Origin: Candidatus Rifleibacteriota bacterium
GTDB lineage: Bacteria; Muiribacteriota; Ozemobacteria; Ozemobacterales; Ozemobacteraceae
Length of the DNA stretch: 64,000 bases
Reading direction: 5' to 3'
NCBI GenBank assembly: GCA_015232575.1
Contig: JADFZL010000009.1
Coordinates: 1-64,000, forward strand
Within the stretch, counting starts at the first letter, position 1, and each line of letters begins with the position of its first letter. Shown piece by piece: positions 54,481-63,031 of this stretch. A model generated the notes under the pieces. That model had not been told where the DNA came from. It was given only the letters and a program-made list of their open reading frames with translations, and did not search any database. A program made the translations under genes and the position numbers.

Positions 54481-57400
54481 TCAACCCAATTTTGCCAGTT
54501 GGCTTGTGAAAGCAGTAGACTGAGACTGATATTTCGAAAGAGCAGTTTCAAGATCAGAAAACTGTTTGATCAATGCTTCCTGCTTTTGGGTGAGTCGAGC
54601 CTCCTGCTGAATAATCTGCTTGTTGATAAGCACAATCTGCTTGTCTATTTCACTGTTGGAATAAGTTGCACCACTTCTTCCCACTCTGCTTGTAAGAAGA
54701 CCGTCAGATTTTGTATACTCGTTCAACATTTCCTTGAGACGAACGGCAATACCCTTCCCGGATGTGGTGGTTGAATCTTTTGAGAACAGTTCAGAAACAG
54801 CGTCTGGATTATCTGTCAGAGCAGCAGTAAGTTTTTCTGGATCGACTACCTTCAGAGTTCCCACCTGAGTATCCTGGTAGCCCGAACCGATCGAACCCGT
54901 CGAAATTCCTATTGCTGCAAGTGAATTAATTGTAGAAGACGACAATCCGCTTACTGTTCCAGCCATGGTACTTCTGATACGGCTTCTGGCTGATGACAGC
55001 ATAGAATCACCACTGACAAGACCGACTTTATATTCTGCCTCAAATTCTGCAATCTCTTCTCTATCCATTGAAGATTTTTGAGTACTTGTAAGCGGAGACA
55101 GAGTGTAATCATGTTTTTCGGTAATGCGGTTGTACAAAAGCTCGATAGTTTCGTTATAAGATTTGACGAAATCATCTACAGCCTTCCTTGCAGTCTCAAC
55201 GTTCGCTGCAACTGTTACAGTCTCTCTTACATCTCCGGTAACTCCATTCAAATGTAAAGTCAGACCAGAAACAACGTCTGTTACATCGTTACTCTGGCGA
55301 ATTATATCGTTTCCCCCGTAAACGCCGGAAATATTGAATATTGAGTTTCTTCCAACGTTTTCCGTTCCAGTTGTCAATCCGACTGCTGAAAGGAAATTGC
55401 TCGTATCAGAGGCAGAACCAAGCGCAATTGTTGAGTTTCCTGTAGTTTTTGAAGTCAGCATGAGCTTACCGCTTGTATTATCAAATTCAGCGGTAACTCC
55501 AACGGTTGCGTTTCCGTTAATTGCAGCTATGACGTTGTCCATTCCCATAGCTGAAGTGTTCAATATATTGAACTGAACACCGTTTATCGAAAAAGTACCG
55601 GTTGTAACAGCTGTTGCATAACCAGCAGTGTCAAAACTTTCTGAAGACTGAATATTTGATATAGGCTTGGAACTTTCAATCGAAGTTCCAACAGCTTCAC
55701 CGGTTGATGCGGTCGATGAAATTCCAAACGCTGCTGCAAGGTTTCCTGACAAATCCTGAATCTGAAGAGTTGCAGAAGTTCCCTTTTCGGTTGTCTCAAT
55801 TCTGACTTTCTGGGAAGAGGCATCAAACCAGGCATTAGAAATTCCGTCAACATCTTTTATTCTATCAAGAACATCGCTTATTGAATCAGTCGCAGTATTA
55901 TATGAAACCTCTGAATCAGTGCCATTGACGCTTATTTTCATTATACCACTGGCAGCCGGTGCCGTTGTAAATTTGGCTGCTATATTGGAAATTGTATCTT
56001 GTGAATCTGTAAGACTTATTGTAGAAGAACTGAATGCAGAAGTGCTTTCCTTCGCTGCAGAAGTTGCCTGTGAACCTGTTATCAGGCCCATTACAGACAG
56101 AAAATTGCTTGAATCAGATACGGCACCAATACCTATCGCTGCTTTTCGTCCATCTTTTCTGGTGAATTTTAAAGTATCGCTTTCGGAGTTATATGTTGCG
56201 GAAATACCTGTAGAATCGGTTATTCTGGAAAGAACATCCTGCAGAGAATCGGTCGTTGCATCAATGGAAATTTTCACACCATCAACGGTGAAAGTTCCAC
56301 TTGATAATGTACTTCCAAGAGTTTCCGAGTCTAAATCAAGCCCAGCATCATAAGAAGAAGTGTATTTATATTCATCATCTACTGCAACAGCAGTATTTTC
56401 TGTAAACATCGTCGAAGCGAAATTTGAGGTTCCAAGATTAGAAAGACTTACCGTACCTGATGAATCACCTGAATCAGTGTTTACAAGGCGTAATTTCTGA
56501 ACGGAAGAATCATATCTGAACTCAACTTTTCTATCTTCGGGTTTTCCGGAATAACCGTATTTCTCATCAATTTGATGATTTAGAGAGTTAATCAATTCCT
56601 TCAGAGTTCCAGATGTTCCTGGTATATCAAGCGTTTGCTCATTTCCATTAAACTTCATCTTTACCGAACCGGCAGTAATTCCAAGGTCACTAAGTTTCGC
56701 ATCTGTACCACTTCTGATGGTAGTCGAACCTTTGGTGGTATTTGCTGAATTCAACGAAAAGCCGCTTGCGCCTGCACCAAAAAAATCACTTATCAGCGAA
56801 CCTGTTCCAGCACCTTTATCTTTAACTGTGATGGTTTCTGTCGTATCCAGAAGAGAAAATCTTAACTGATTGTTTTTATCGTCATAATGAGCTTTTATCT
56901 TGCCATTAAGCGAAGTATTTGAGGCAACAGAACTGTTGAAAGAAGAAATGAAATCATCTATGGTTGAATCTGCTGCTAAATTCAAATCTATTTCATGGTC
57001 AGAACCATCCATGGTTACTACAATCTTATCATTATCTGCATCAACAGATGACGAATAAGATTTAATAAGAGTGTCAGAGCCATTCACGCTGTTAGTGCTT
57101 GTCAAATTATTTCCGAGCTCAAGCGAAGCAGAGAGTTTGCGGTTAGTACTGGTTTGGGTGGCTGTCGCAATCTGCTTTATCTGAAGCGCATAGGTTCCAA
57201 CTGCTGCAGAAGTAGTTGCATCAGCAGAGACATATTTTGAATCAGTTGAAGTAACCGTCTTGGCGTTGAATGTGCGCGAAAAGGTGAGATCTGTTGCTTT
57301 GTTCTGAGTTTCAAAAAGTTTTAAATTTATTTCCTGCAGAAGGCTCTTCTGAAAAGTCAGATTGGATTTCTTCTGCTCAAGACGATCAACAGGGGCACGT

Positions 57401-57489
57401 TCAATGGACATGAATTTATCAATCATGCCCTGAGTATCCATGCCAGATGAAAGACCCGAAATCCAGTTTCTACTTACTGTGCTGGACAT
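54481..57489 (-). CDS. fliD: Flagellar filament cap protein FliD
   Basis: 1002 residues from the ATG at 57489 (AGGAGGCGGGG just upstream). It caps the filament and helps flagellin assemble. The N-terminal FliD domain starts WISGLSSGMDTQGMIDKFM. Several hook-IN-type motifs lie in the middle (GTFTVDGVKI, GTFSINGVQF). The C-terminal FliD domain (about 730-990) ends in a long coiled coil. At about 1000 residues it is roughly twice the usual FliD; the extra length is in repeated Ser/Thr-rich middle domains exposed on the cap. Confidence 0.92.
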   Translation of the reverse strand: MSSTVSRNWISGLSSGMDTQGMIDKFMSIERAPVDRLEQKKSNLTFQKSLLQEINLKLFETQNKATDLTFSRTFNAKTVTSTDSKYVSADATTSAAVGTYALQIKQIATATQTSTNRKLSASLELGNNLTSTNSVNGSDTLIKSYSSSVDADNDKIVVTMDGSDHEIDLNLAADSTIDDFISSFNSSVASNTSLNGKIKAHYDDKNNQLRFSLLDTTETITVKDKGAGTGSLISDFFGAGASGFSLNSANTTKGSTTIRSGTDAKLSDLGITAGSVKMKFNGNEQTLDIPGTSGTLKELINSLNHQIDEKYGYSGKPEDRKVEFRYDSSVQKLRLVNTDSGDSSGTVSLSNLGTSNFASTMFTENTAVAVDDEYKYTSSYDAGLDLDSETLGSTLSSGTFTVDGVKISIDATTDSLQDVLSRITDSTGISATYNSESDTLKFTRKDGRKAAIGIGAVSDSSNFLSVMGLITGSQATSAAKESTSAFSSSTISLTDSQDTISNIAAKFTTAPAASGIMKISVNGTDSEVSYNTATDSISDVLDRIKDVDGISNAWFDASSQKVRIETTEKGTSATLQIQDLSGNLAAAFGISSTASTGEAVGTSIESSKPISNIQSSESFDTAGYATAVTTGTFSINGVQFNILNTSAMGMDNVIAAINGNATVGVTAEFDNTSGKLMLTSKTTGNSTIALGSASDTSNFLSAVGLTTGTENVGRNSIFNISGVYGGNDIIRQSNDVTDVVSGLTLHLNGVTGDVRETVTVAANVETARKAVDDFVKSYNETIELLYNRITEKHDYTLSPLTSTQKSSMDREEIAEFEAEYKVGLVSGDSMLSSARSRIRSTMAGTVSGLSSSTINSLAAIGISTGSIGSGYQDTQVGTLKVVDPEKLTAALTDNPDAVSELFSKDSTTTSGKGIAVRLKEMLNEYTKSDGLLTSRVGRSGATYSNSEIDKQIVLINKQIIQQEARLTQKQEALIKQFSDLETALSKYQSQSTAFTSQLAKLG

Positions 57490-57697
57490 ATCCCCGCCTC
57501 CTTGCCTCATCTGCTCCTTATTTTTTTTATAAGATCGCTTCTGAATGAGGTTTGTAACTCTCTAAATTTTTATTATTATCATTATTTGACAATCATCCAC
57601 ATCATTATCATCGACAACCAACATTAATTACATTCGCGCGTTTCTGTGCGATTATTAAACAAAATAGAGCAAAAACTTGTATTTACGCTTATTTTCG

Positions 57698-57750
57698 TTA
57701 TCAGATAGCTTATTAATGAAAAGAGCTCTCTTCTCTATATTATCTGATAA
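57698..57750. repeat. Inverted repeat at the glycosyltransferase 3' end
   Basis: TTATCAGATA (57698-57707) and TATCTGATAA (57741-57750) are perfect inverted copies. Between them lies a near-palindrome GAAAAGAGCTCTCTTCTC. It is directly behind the stop codon at 57753 on the minus strand and may protect or terminate the transcript. Confidence 0.55.
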
Positions 57751-57752
57751 GT

Positions 57753-58763
57753 TCACTTCTCTGGTCCTTCAGAAAAAATACAATCTGCAATTTTTACTTC
57801 TTCGAAATCAGATATTTCAGGATCAATTTCATTTCTTTTTACATTTCGTACGTTGGAGAGCCAGTAAAGAGGGCGTTTTTGCCCCTGTTCAAATATTCGA
57901 CCTATATATGAACCGATTATTCCCAGGCAAAAAAGATTCAGACCCGTAAAAAAAGTCAGCAGAAAAATGATAGAAGTCCATCCCTGAACAGTTTCATGCA
58001 ATATAAATTTCTCAATCAGCGCCTTGACAAGATAAATGAGACTGCTGCTCCACAATAAAAGGGAAAGCCACGTAATTGCCCTGATCGGGCTTGATGAAAA
58101 ACTTAAAACAGCATCAGCAGCAAGCTTTATCATTTTTTTCACCGGGTATTTCGTTTCTCCGGCAAAACGAGAGTCGCGATCATATTTTACAATGCACTGT
58201 TTGAAACCTACGACTGCAAAAGTCCCACGCAAAAACCGGTGTTTTTCCCTGAAACCACGAATGACTTTCATAACCTGACGCGTAAATGCCCTGAAATCAC
58301 CGCTATCTGGAACAATATCCCTGGCAAGAAACCTGCACATTACCTGATAGAATAACCAGGCTGTAAACAATTTGAAACCAGTTTCGCCAGCCCTTGTACG
58401 ACGTTGGGCATGGATTACCTGGTAACCCTCTGACATTTTTTCGATCATTTCTGGAATTACTTCGGGTGGATCCTGAAGATCAGCATCAATCGTTACAATA
58501 TAATCGCCACTAGCAAAATCCATACCAGCAGTTAATGAAATCTGATGTCCCTGATTGCGTGCAAAATGAAGAACTTTTACACGTAAATCTTTATCTGCAA
58601 ATGAATTCAGAATTTCAGCGGTAGAATCTGTGCTGCCGTCGTTAACAAAAAGAAACTCAAATTCATAACTAGCAAGTTTTTCAGCAAGCAGATTAACCCG
58701 CCTGAAAAACTCGCCTAGAACTTCCGATTCGTTATAACACGGAACAATCAGCGATATTTTCAT
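57753..58763 (-). CDS. GT2 glycosyltransferase with C-terminal membrane anchor
   Basis: About 336 residues from the ATG at 58763 (an upstream GTG at 58784 is possible). The GT-A fold of the polyprenyl-phosphate/dolichol-phosphate glycosyltransferase type shows PCYNESEVLGEFF, FVNDGSTDSTAEIL and the metal motif TIDADLQDPPE. Two membrane helices lie near the C-terminus (about 228-255 and 266-290). Such enzymes load a sugar onto undecaprenyl phosphate for glycan or protein glycosylation. Its place beside the flagellar cluster suggests flagellin or surface glycosylation, which is inference. Confidence 0.87.
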   Translation of the reverse strand: MKISLIVPCYNESEVLGEFFRRVNLLAEKLASYEFEFLFVNDGSTDSTAEILNSFADKDLRVKVLHFARNQGHQISLTAGMDFASGDYIVTIDADLQDPPEVIPEMIEKMSEGYQVIHAQRRTRAGETGFKLFTAWLFYQVMCRFLARDIVPDSGDFRAFTRQVMKVIRGFREKHRFLRGTFAVVGFKQCIVKYDRDSRFAGETKYPVKKMIKLAADAVLSFSSSPIRAITWLSLLLWSSSLIYLVKALIEKFILHETVQGWTSIIFLLTFFTGLNLFCLGIIGSYIGRIFEQGQKRPLYWLSNVRNVKRNEIDPEISDFEEVKIADCIFSEGPEK

Positions 58764-58941
58764 TCTTTTTTTATGTGGGGGCACGCGCTCGCCCCGAAGG
58801 TGTGAAAAAATTGATTTTTCTACCCGTAGTTGTTTTTTTTCATCCCAATTTTTTAGAATCTATTTTTCTCGTTTTTCAAAAAAACGGTCTTTTAGTACTT
58901 CCGGTTTCGGAAATACCTCCCTATTTTCTCTTTCGGGGGAC

Positions 58942-59059
58942 TTAACCCTCACATTTGGCCCATCTGCACCTCCATTGTAACCCAATCCAGAGTTGAATGT
59001 TATAGGTGATGCATGCCCACAAGGCTTCCATAACTACCTTTACAAGATCTCGCAAACTA
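58942..59059 (-). pseudogene. IS1182-like transposase, C-terminal remnant (copy 1)
   Basis: Minus-strand reading LRDLVKVVMEALWACITYN, then WIGLQW and WAKCEG before TAA: the last 39 residues of an IS1182/DDE-type transposase. It aligns with 62618-62710, with an extra stretch (VVMEALWACI) that copy 2 lacks. Confidence 0.75.
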
Positions 59060-59392
59060 AATAAGAGCTTTTCGTTTATATCGCGGCAAATTTGTCACTA
59101 CTAACTCTTTTTTTTGCAGTGAAACTTTTATTTTCTCGGGGTTTCGGCGACAATCAAGGACTCTATGCACTACTACGTTTTCTTTTTTGTTCATCTTGTA
59201 GTAAATCACATAAGGGAAGCATTTTAACAGAAGTCTGTAATATTCAAATACCTTAATATGAATGCCTCCGTATAAGATCAATGAGTCTACCAGAATTTCA
59301 GGTTTTGCGATAATGTCGTCAAAATGACAGCAAAGCAGCTGAGTATGATTTGCCAACCTATCCAGCAGCCATGATATACATGTACAAGGCAA
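59057..59392 (-). pseudogene. RelE/ParE-like toxin remnant
   Basis: About 111 codons from a TTG. The segment YYRLLLKCFPYVIYYKM followed by VVVHRVLDCRRNPEKI is the C-terminal signature of RelE/ParE toxins (strand pair with RFPY.IYY and the HxRRNP end). The first part does not match and there is no antitoxin frame upstream, so it is probably a decayed toxin, squeezed between the transposase remnant and the peptide gene. Confidence 0.55.
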
Positions 59393-59421
59393 TTTTACAT
59401 CAGAGTTGAAATGGAAAATTT

Positions 59422-59745
59422 TCAGGCATGATTTTGCGGAGTTACACGCGGCCGACAGGAAGGAGTGTATTTACCAGTACATTTGTTTTTCTTTGTACAA
59501 TCATTGCTGGTGCATGTATTTTGCCCACTACAATTCTGATCCTGGCACAAATTGGCTCTGGTTTTTGAGCAGTAAAATTTTGTAGTACAATCATATCCAT
59601 TATTCCCGGGACAGATATTATCTTTACAAATCCCTGCTGTAAGCTCAGTTGGGCAGTAACTCGGATGGCAGTCTGATCGTCCCGCGATTTCATTTTTTAC
59701 ATCACTAACCAATCTCCCAAGAACGGCAATTTTATTATCGGGCAT
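59422..59745 (-). CDS. Cys-rich precursor peptide of a radical-SAM system (107 residues)
   Basis: Start taken at the ATG at 59745 because AGAAGGA lies about 8 bases upstream; the frame is open a little further. Residues 1-24 (MPDNKIAVLGRLVSDVKNEI...) are a helical, Cys-free leader. From residue 25 on there are 12 Cys in about 75 residues, spaced 4 to 8 apart (CHPSYC, CKDNIC, CTTKFYC, CQDQNC, CTSNDC), in a Gly/Asn/Thr/Lys-rich chain ending PSCRPR. There is no signal peptide. Last gene of the operon; it overlaps the previous stop by 11 bases. Leader plus Cys core beside a SPASM enzyme is the classic picture of a modified peptide substrate. The family is not one I can name. Confidence 0.75.
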   Translation of the reverse strand: MPDNKIAVLGRLVSDVKNEIAGRSDCHPSYCPTELTAGICKDNICPGNNGYDCTTKFYCSKTRANLCQDQNCSGQNTCTSNDCTKKNKCTGKYTPSCRPRVTPQNHA

Positions 59746-60922
59746 TTTTTTTATCCTTCTCTTTTTCTTCAAGAACTATATCGAATGATATTTTGTGTTC
59801 TGAACACGAAATTTTTAACAATTTGCCGACTTTAACCCAGGTGATATCATAAGGTTTTTTTGAGATAACACAAACAAGTGGTTTGTCCATTTGTTTTCGG
59901 AGTTCATTCAAGTCAGCAGAGCCTCTTTCTTCAGGAGAAAGTTCCGCGAGCCTATTCCGAAGTCTGTCTGCTGCCTGCGGCAATTCAAATTCTTCACAGA
60001 TCTGCTGAGAGGTAGAGGTAACAGCACCATTGTATTTGTCAATAAACGACTGTATAAGCTCGATTTCGCTGTTATTCCGACCCTCACTTATGGCTTTTTC
60101 TTTTGCACGTTCAAGAAAAGGAATTATTGAATATTTTGCCTTAAGGTGAGCTGGTATAGTAACAGAACCTTTGTATGTAAAAATAAGATCGTCAACTGAG
60201 GCAAAGTATCTCGAAGCACGGTCTTCAATTATTGAATATACACTGTTATAAAAATCATCGGTGCTTTTTATCAGTGAGCTTTTAGAAAAATCTGAGTCAA
60301 GATAGTTTTTCGGAACCTGTTCTGATTTTAGAAACTCGACTATTTTTGATGCTTCACCAAAATCAAGTGCCTTTTTTATAAGACTGTCCGAAGATCTCTC
60401 TTCGCCGACAAAACTCAGAATTTCTCGAATCAGCAGCTTTCTGTCTTCTTCCATTTCACGGGGTATTTCTTCATCTGAATGAATCATCTTGTGAAGATTC
60501 AGAAACTGTTCAAGGTAGAGAAAACGAAATTCCGGCGTCACTGTAATTTTAACCCAGTTAAGGAAAAACCTGACAAAACCAGTTCTCCTGGAAGGCTGCT
60601 TTTGAAGATACTCTGAAATGAAAACACTGTCGAATTTTTTTAGAATGTCCTTAAGCTCTTCAAGTGTTTTTGGCAAAGTAAATGCCAGTAAGCAAAACTG
60701 ATCGAAATAGGCCTTTGTTGAGCAAGATTTTTCAATCTTTTTGATAGCATCATCGAATTTATTAATTTGTTGTTCTTTCTCACTATCTGAAGAAAGAACG
60801 AAATCAAGAAAATTTCTTACAGGGGTGGCTTTTGAACCAGTATATCTATCAAACAGAACTCCTTCCTTCAATGTATCTATATCCTCAGCAAGTTTTTCTA
60901 TGAGATCATCTATTGTGTTCAT
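59735..60922 (-). CDS. Unknown protein of the radical-SAM peptide operon (395 residues)
   Basis: ATG at 60922 with GGAGA about 9 bases upstream. Mostly helical, charged, no signal peptide or membrane segment, and no motif I recognise. The N-terminal half has alternating helical segments (FDDAIKKIEKSCSTKAYF). The C-terminal part has a short beta-rich end with VCVISKKPYDITW and a lone CSEHKISF. It overlaps the radical SAM gene by 17 bases upstream and the peptide gene by 11 bases downstream. By position it should be a dedicated partner: peptide-binding adaptor, second modifying enzyme or protease. It is not a PqqD-type adaptor by size. Confidence 0.72.
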   Translation of the reverse strand: MNTIDDLIEKLAEDIDTLKEGVLFDRYTGSKATPVRNFLDFVLSSDSEKEQQINKFDDAIKKIEKSCSTKAYFDQFCLLAFTLPKTLEELKDILKKFDSVFISEYLQKQPSRRTGFVRFFLNWVKITVTPEFRFLYLEQFLNLHKMIHSDEEIPREMEEDRKLLIREILSFVGEERSSDSLIKKALDFGEASKIVEFLKSEQVPKNYLDSDFSKSSLIKSTDDFYNSVYSIIEDRASRYFASVDDLIFTYKGSVTIPAHLKAKYSIIPFLERAKEKAISEGRNNSEIELIQSFIDKYNGAVTSTSQQICEEFELPQAADRLRNRLAELSPEERGSADLNELRKQMDKPLVCVISKKPYDITWVKVGKLLKISCSEHKISFDIVLEEKEKDKKNAR

Positions 60923-62198
60923 CTGTATTATTCTCCGTTTCCCAGATTCCGTAGTCTTTCTCCAAGGTTTCCGTATTCTTTTTTACATGTGAAATCAGGG
61001 AAGAAATGCTCTGTAAGTTATCAATCTCAGAAATTGATGTCAGAAGGGCTTCATAATTGAGTTTTTCAAACTCGCACTGGTTTTCGATAAGATTATTATC
61101 CAGGAACCCGGGACATCCGCCGCCGCAGATTCCCTTCAGCCAGCACTCATTACACTTCAACTGCTCTCCCGGGCCCTGCCAATTGCACATTCTGCTGTTC
61201 CAACAGGTTTTTTGAGATACATTTCCAAGAATGAATTCCTTATTTTCTGCAAATCTTCCGCAGGGTATAAGATCACCGTTTGGAAGGACAGCCACTGAGT
61301 GACGTCCTGCAGAACACGGTTTTCTGGGTTTGGTAAAAAATATATCCTGAATACCGAATTCAAAGGAATTAACCCGCATCCCGATCTTTCCAGTTTCCAA
61401 GAATTCCCTGATCTGTATTTTGTACAAATTGTCCAGTTCAGAATGAAGCTCTGATAATTTTTCTGCACTGAAAAGCATTTTCGGGTGAGAAACCGGGGAA
61501 ATAATAACTGAGAAACACCCCAAATTTCTGAAATAATCACAGATCTCAGATAATTTGAAATAATCGGGTGTATAGGTAACTCTTACTCCGATGGGCAACC
61601 CTAATTTTTTTGCCCGTAAGAGGTTTTCTTCTATTTTGAAGCCTGAACTGCGGAACCTGTCATTGATAAAAGGTGGACCATCAAGACTGAACAAAGGGGT
61701 AATGTTTTCTTCAAGAAAGAAATCAGTTATTTCGTCATTCAGAAGAAGCGCATTTGTTGTTATTGAGAAGCCAACCTGCCGACCAAATAATCTTTTTGCT
61801 TCGGCAGTGATTTTCTTCATAAGTGGGAATTCAATCAGAGGCTCACCACCGAAGAAAACAAGGGAAAACCTTTCCTGAGGATCAGTATTGGAACGAAAGA
61901 AACTGAGCGTTTTATATGCTGTGTCTTCCGTCATTGCTCCATGCCGATTTTTTTCGCCCACAAAACAGTAAGGACAAGCCATATTACAATCATCGGTGAG
62001 AAAAACAATGCCTTCTGAAAGAAGAAGTTTATTATTATAATCAGTTACTACAGTTTTTTTTGCAACTTTGAAATTCTCAATAAGATCATTCTCATCTGAA
62101 ATTGAAAAACATGTTTCAGGAATATTCTGGAAAAAGAAAGTTCCGCTTTCGATATGTAGTATAATTTCTATCTGTTTGCCACGAAATGATTTAAGCAT
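60906..62198 (-). CDS. Radical SAM/SPASM peptide-modifying enzyme
   Basis: 430 residues. An N-terminal region of about 65 residues is followed by the radical SAM core with the cluster motif CNMACPYC (CX3CX2C) near residue 74, FFGGEPLIEF, and SITTNALLL. The C-terminal SPASM domain is complete: CSAGRHSVAVLPNGDLIPC, a CNW residue site, CNECWLKGICGGGC (CX2CX5CX3C) and a final Cys in NQCEFEK. It should hold three 4Fe-4S clusters and modify a peptide, for instance by forming thioether or C-C links. Starts 7 bases after the exported-protein gene. Confidence 0.93.
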   Translation of the reverse strand: MLKSFRGKQIEIILHIESGTFFFQNIPETCFSISDENDLIENFKVAKKTVVTDYNNKLLLSEGIVFLTDDCNMACPYCFVGEKNRHGAMTEDTAYKTLSFFRSNTDPQERFSLVFFGGEPLIEFPLMKKITAEAKRLFGRQVGFSITTNALLLNDEITDFFLEENITPLFSLDGPPFINDRFRSSGFKIEENLLRAKKLGLPIGVRVTYTPDYFKLSEICDYFRNLGCFSVIISPVSHPKMLFSAEKLSELHSELDNLYKIQIREFLETGKIGMRVNSFEFGIQDIFFTKPRKPCSAGRHSVAVLPNGDLIPCGRFAENKEFILGNVSQKTCWNSRMCNWQGPGEQLKCNECWLKGICGGGCPGFLDNNLIENQCEFEKLNYEALLTSISEIDNLQSISSLISHVKKNTETLEKDYGIWETENNTDEHNR

Positions 62199-62205
62199 TC
62201 TGATT

Positions 62206-62487
62206 CTACCGTAATAGCAGTTCTTTTATAAGTTTGCACTGATCGGCAGTGGCATCAGCAGGCAAAATATACCTGTTTTTTACAGCATTTTCAAGAAATT
62301 CAACATTTTCTGGAGTAGCTCCCAGGATAAGTTTTCGCTCATGGTCAATTATCATGTCATAAAGGAAAAGAAAACGACTTTTGTTTATCGACGTTTCTTC
62401 GCAGTGAACGGCAAGGGCTTTACCAGAAAAACCTATTGTGCATGCCAGAAACAATGAACCTGCTTTTAAAAAATCACGCCTATTCAT
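62206..62487 (-). CDS. Small twin-arginine-exported protein of the peptide operon
   Basis: 93 residues. GGGGGAG lies just before the ATG. The N-terminus MNRRDFLKAGSLFLACTIG is a twin-arginine (Tat) signal, cleaved near GKALA. The mature 65 residues hold two Cys (VHCEE, ADQCKL) and helical segments. Tat export is used for proteins folded or loaded with a cofactor before crossing the membrane. Family not recognised. As the first gene of the operon it may be a periplasmic partner, a carrier, or a second substrate. Confidence 0.8.
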   Translation of the reverse strand: MNRRDFLKAGSLFLACTIGFSGKALAVHCEETSINKSRFLFLYDMIIDHERKLILGATPENVEFLENAVKNRYILPADATADQCKLIKELLLR

Positions 62488-62558
62488 GATTCTCCCCCTC
62501 CCAAAAAAACAGAATCAGCACGCTGTGGTTGATGGTTTGACTAGTTTTTTGATCAACT

Positions 62559-62594
62559 AAAATGTAATGTAAGATGTTTGAGGGAAAAAGTCAA
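62559..62594 (-). promoter_or_regulatory. Promoter of the radical-SAM peptide operon
   Basis: On the minus strand: TTGACT (62594-62589), 17 bases, TACATT (62571-62566). The transcript would start near 62559, about 72 bases before the ATG. The leader contains GTTGAT...ATCAAC (62528-62557), a possible operator or attenuator arm. Confidence 0.6.
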
Positions 62595-62617
62595 TGACAT
62601 TTTCTCTTTTTGGGGAC

Positions 62618-62890
62618 TTAACCCTCACTTTTTGCCCATCGAGACCTCCATCGCAACCCAATCCGACGTTGAATGTTATAGGTTTTTATAAGACCTCGCA
62701 AACTAAATTGCCGTAAACCCATTTTTTCTTTTACCCAGACATTTGGAATTTCTGCTATTTCCGATCTTGTTTTGTAAATTGCCTTCGCCTCTTCTATTTT
62801 CATCTTATTCTTAAAAGCTGTGATCTCCGGCTTATCAACCGTTTCCCAACTCAGAAACAACTTTTCTCTTGCTTTTCTTTTCGTTCTCAT
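62618..62890 (-). pseudogene. IS1182-like transposase, C-terminal remnant (copy 2)
   Basis: 90 codons. Contains MKIEEAKAIYKTRSEIAEIPN and VWVKEKMGLRQFSLRGL, typical of the C-terminal end of IS1182-family (DDE) transposases, then jumps to TYNIQRRIGLRW with about 10 residues missing compared with copy 1. Same orientation as copy 1 at 58942. The upstream part of the gene is gone. Confidence 0.75.
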
Positions 62891-63031
62891 ACTGCACGTT
62901 CTTGAGCTTTTGGCTGTAAAGAACTGTATTCATCAGTTGATTGAATTTCACGAGATGAGGACACTCCTTTGTGCTCTCAGCTTAAAAAACATTTTTCGCT
63001 TTAGCAAAGCCGAGCACTATTTCTTATCTGT

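Noticed and set aside
59422..59745. Metallothionein or eukaryote-like toxin peptide
   Set aside because: The Cys-free N-terminal leader, lack of signal peptide, regular Cys spacing and direct coupling to a SPASM enzyme fit a modified precursor better.
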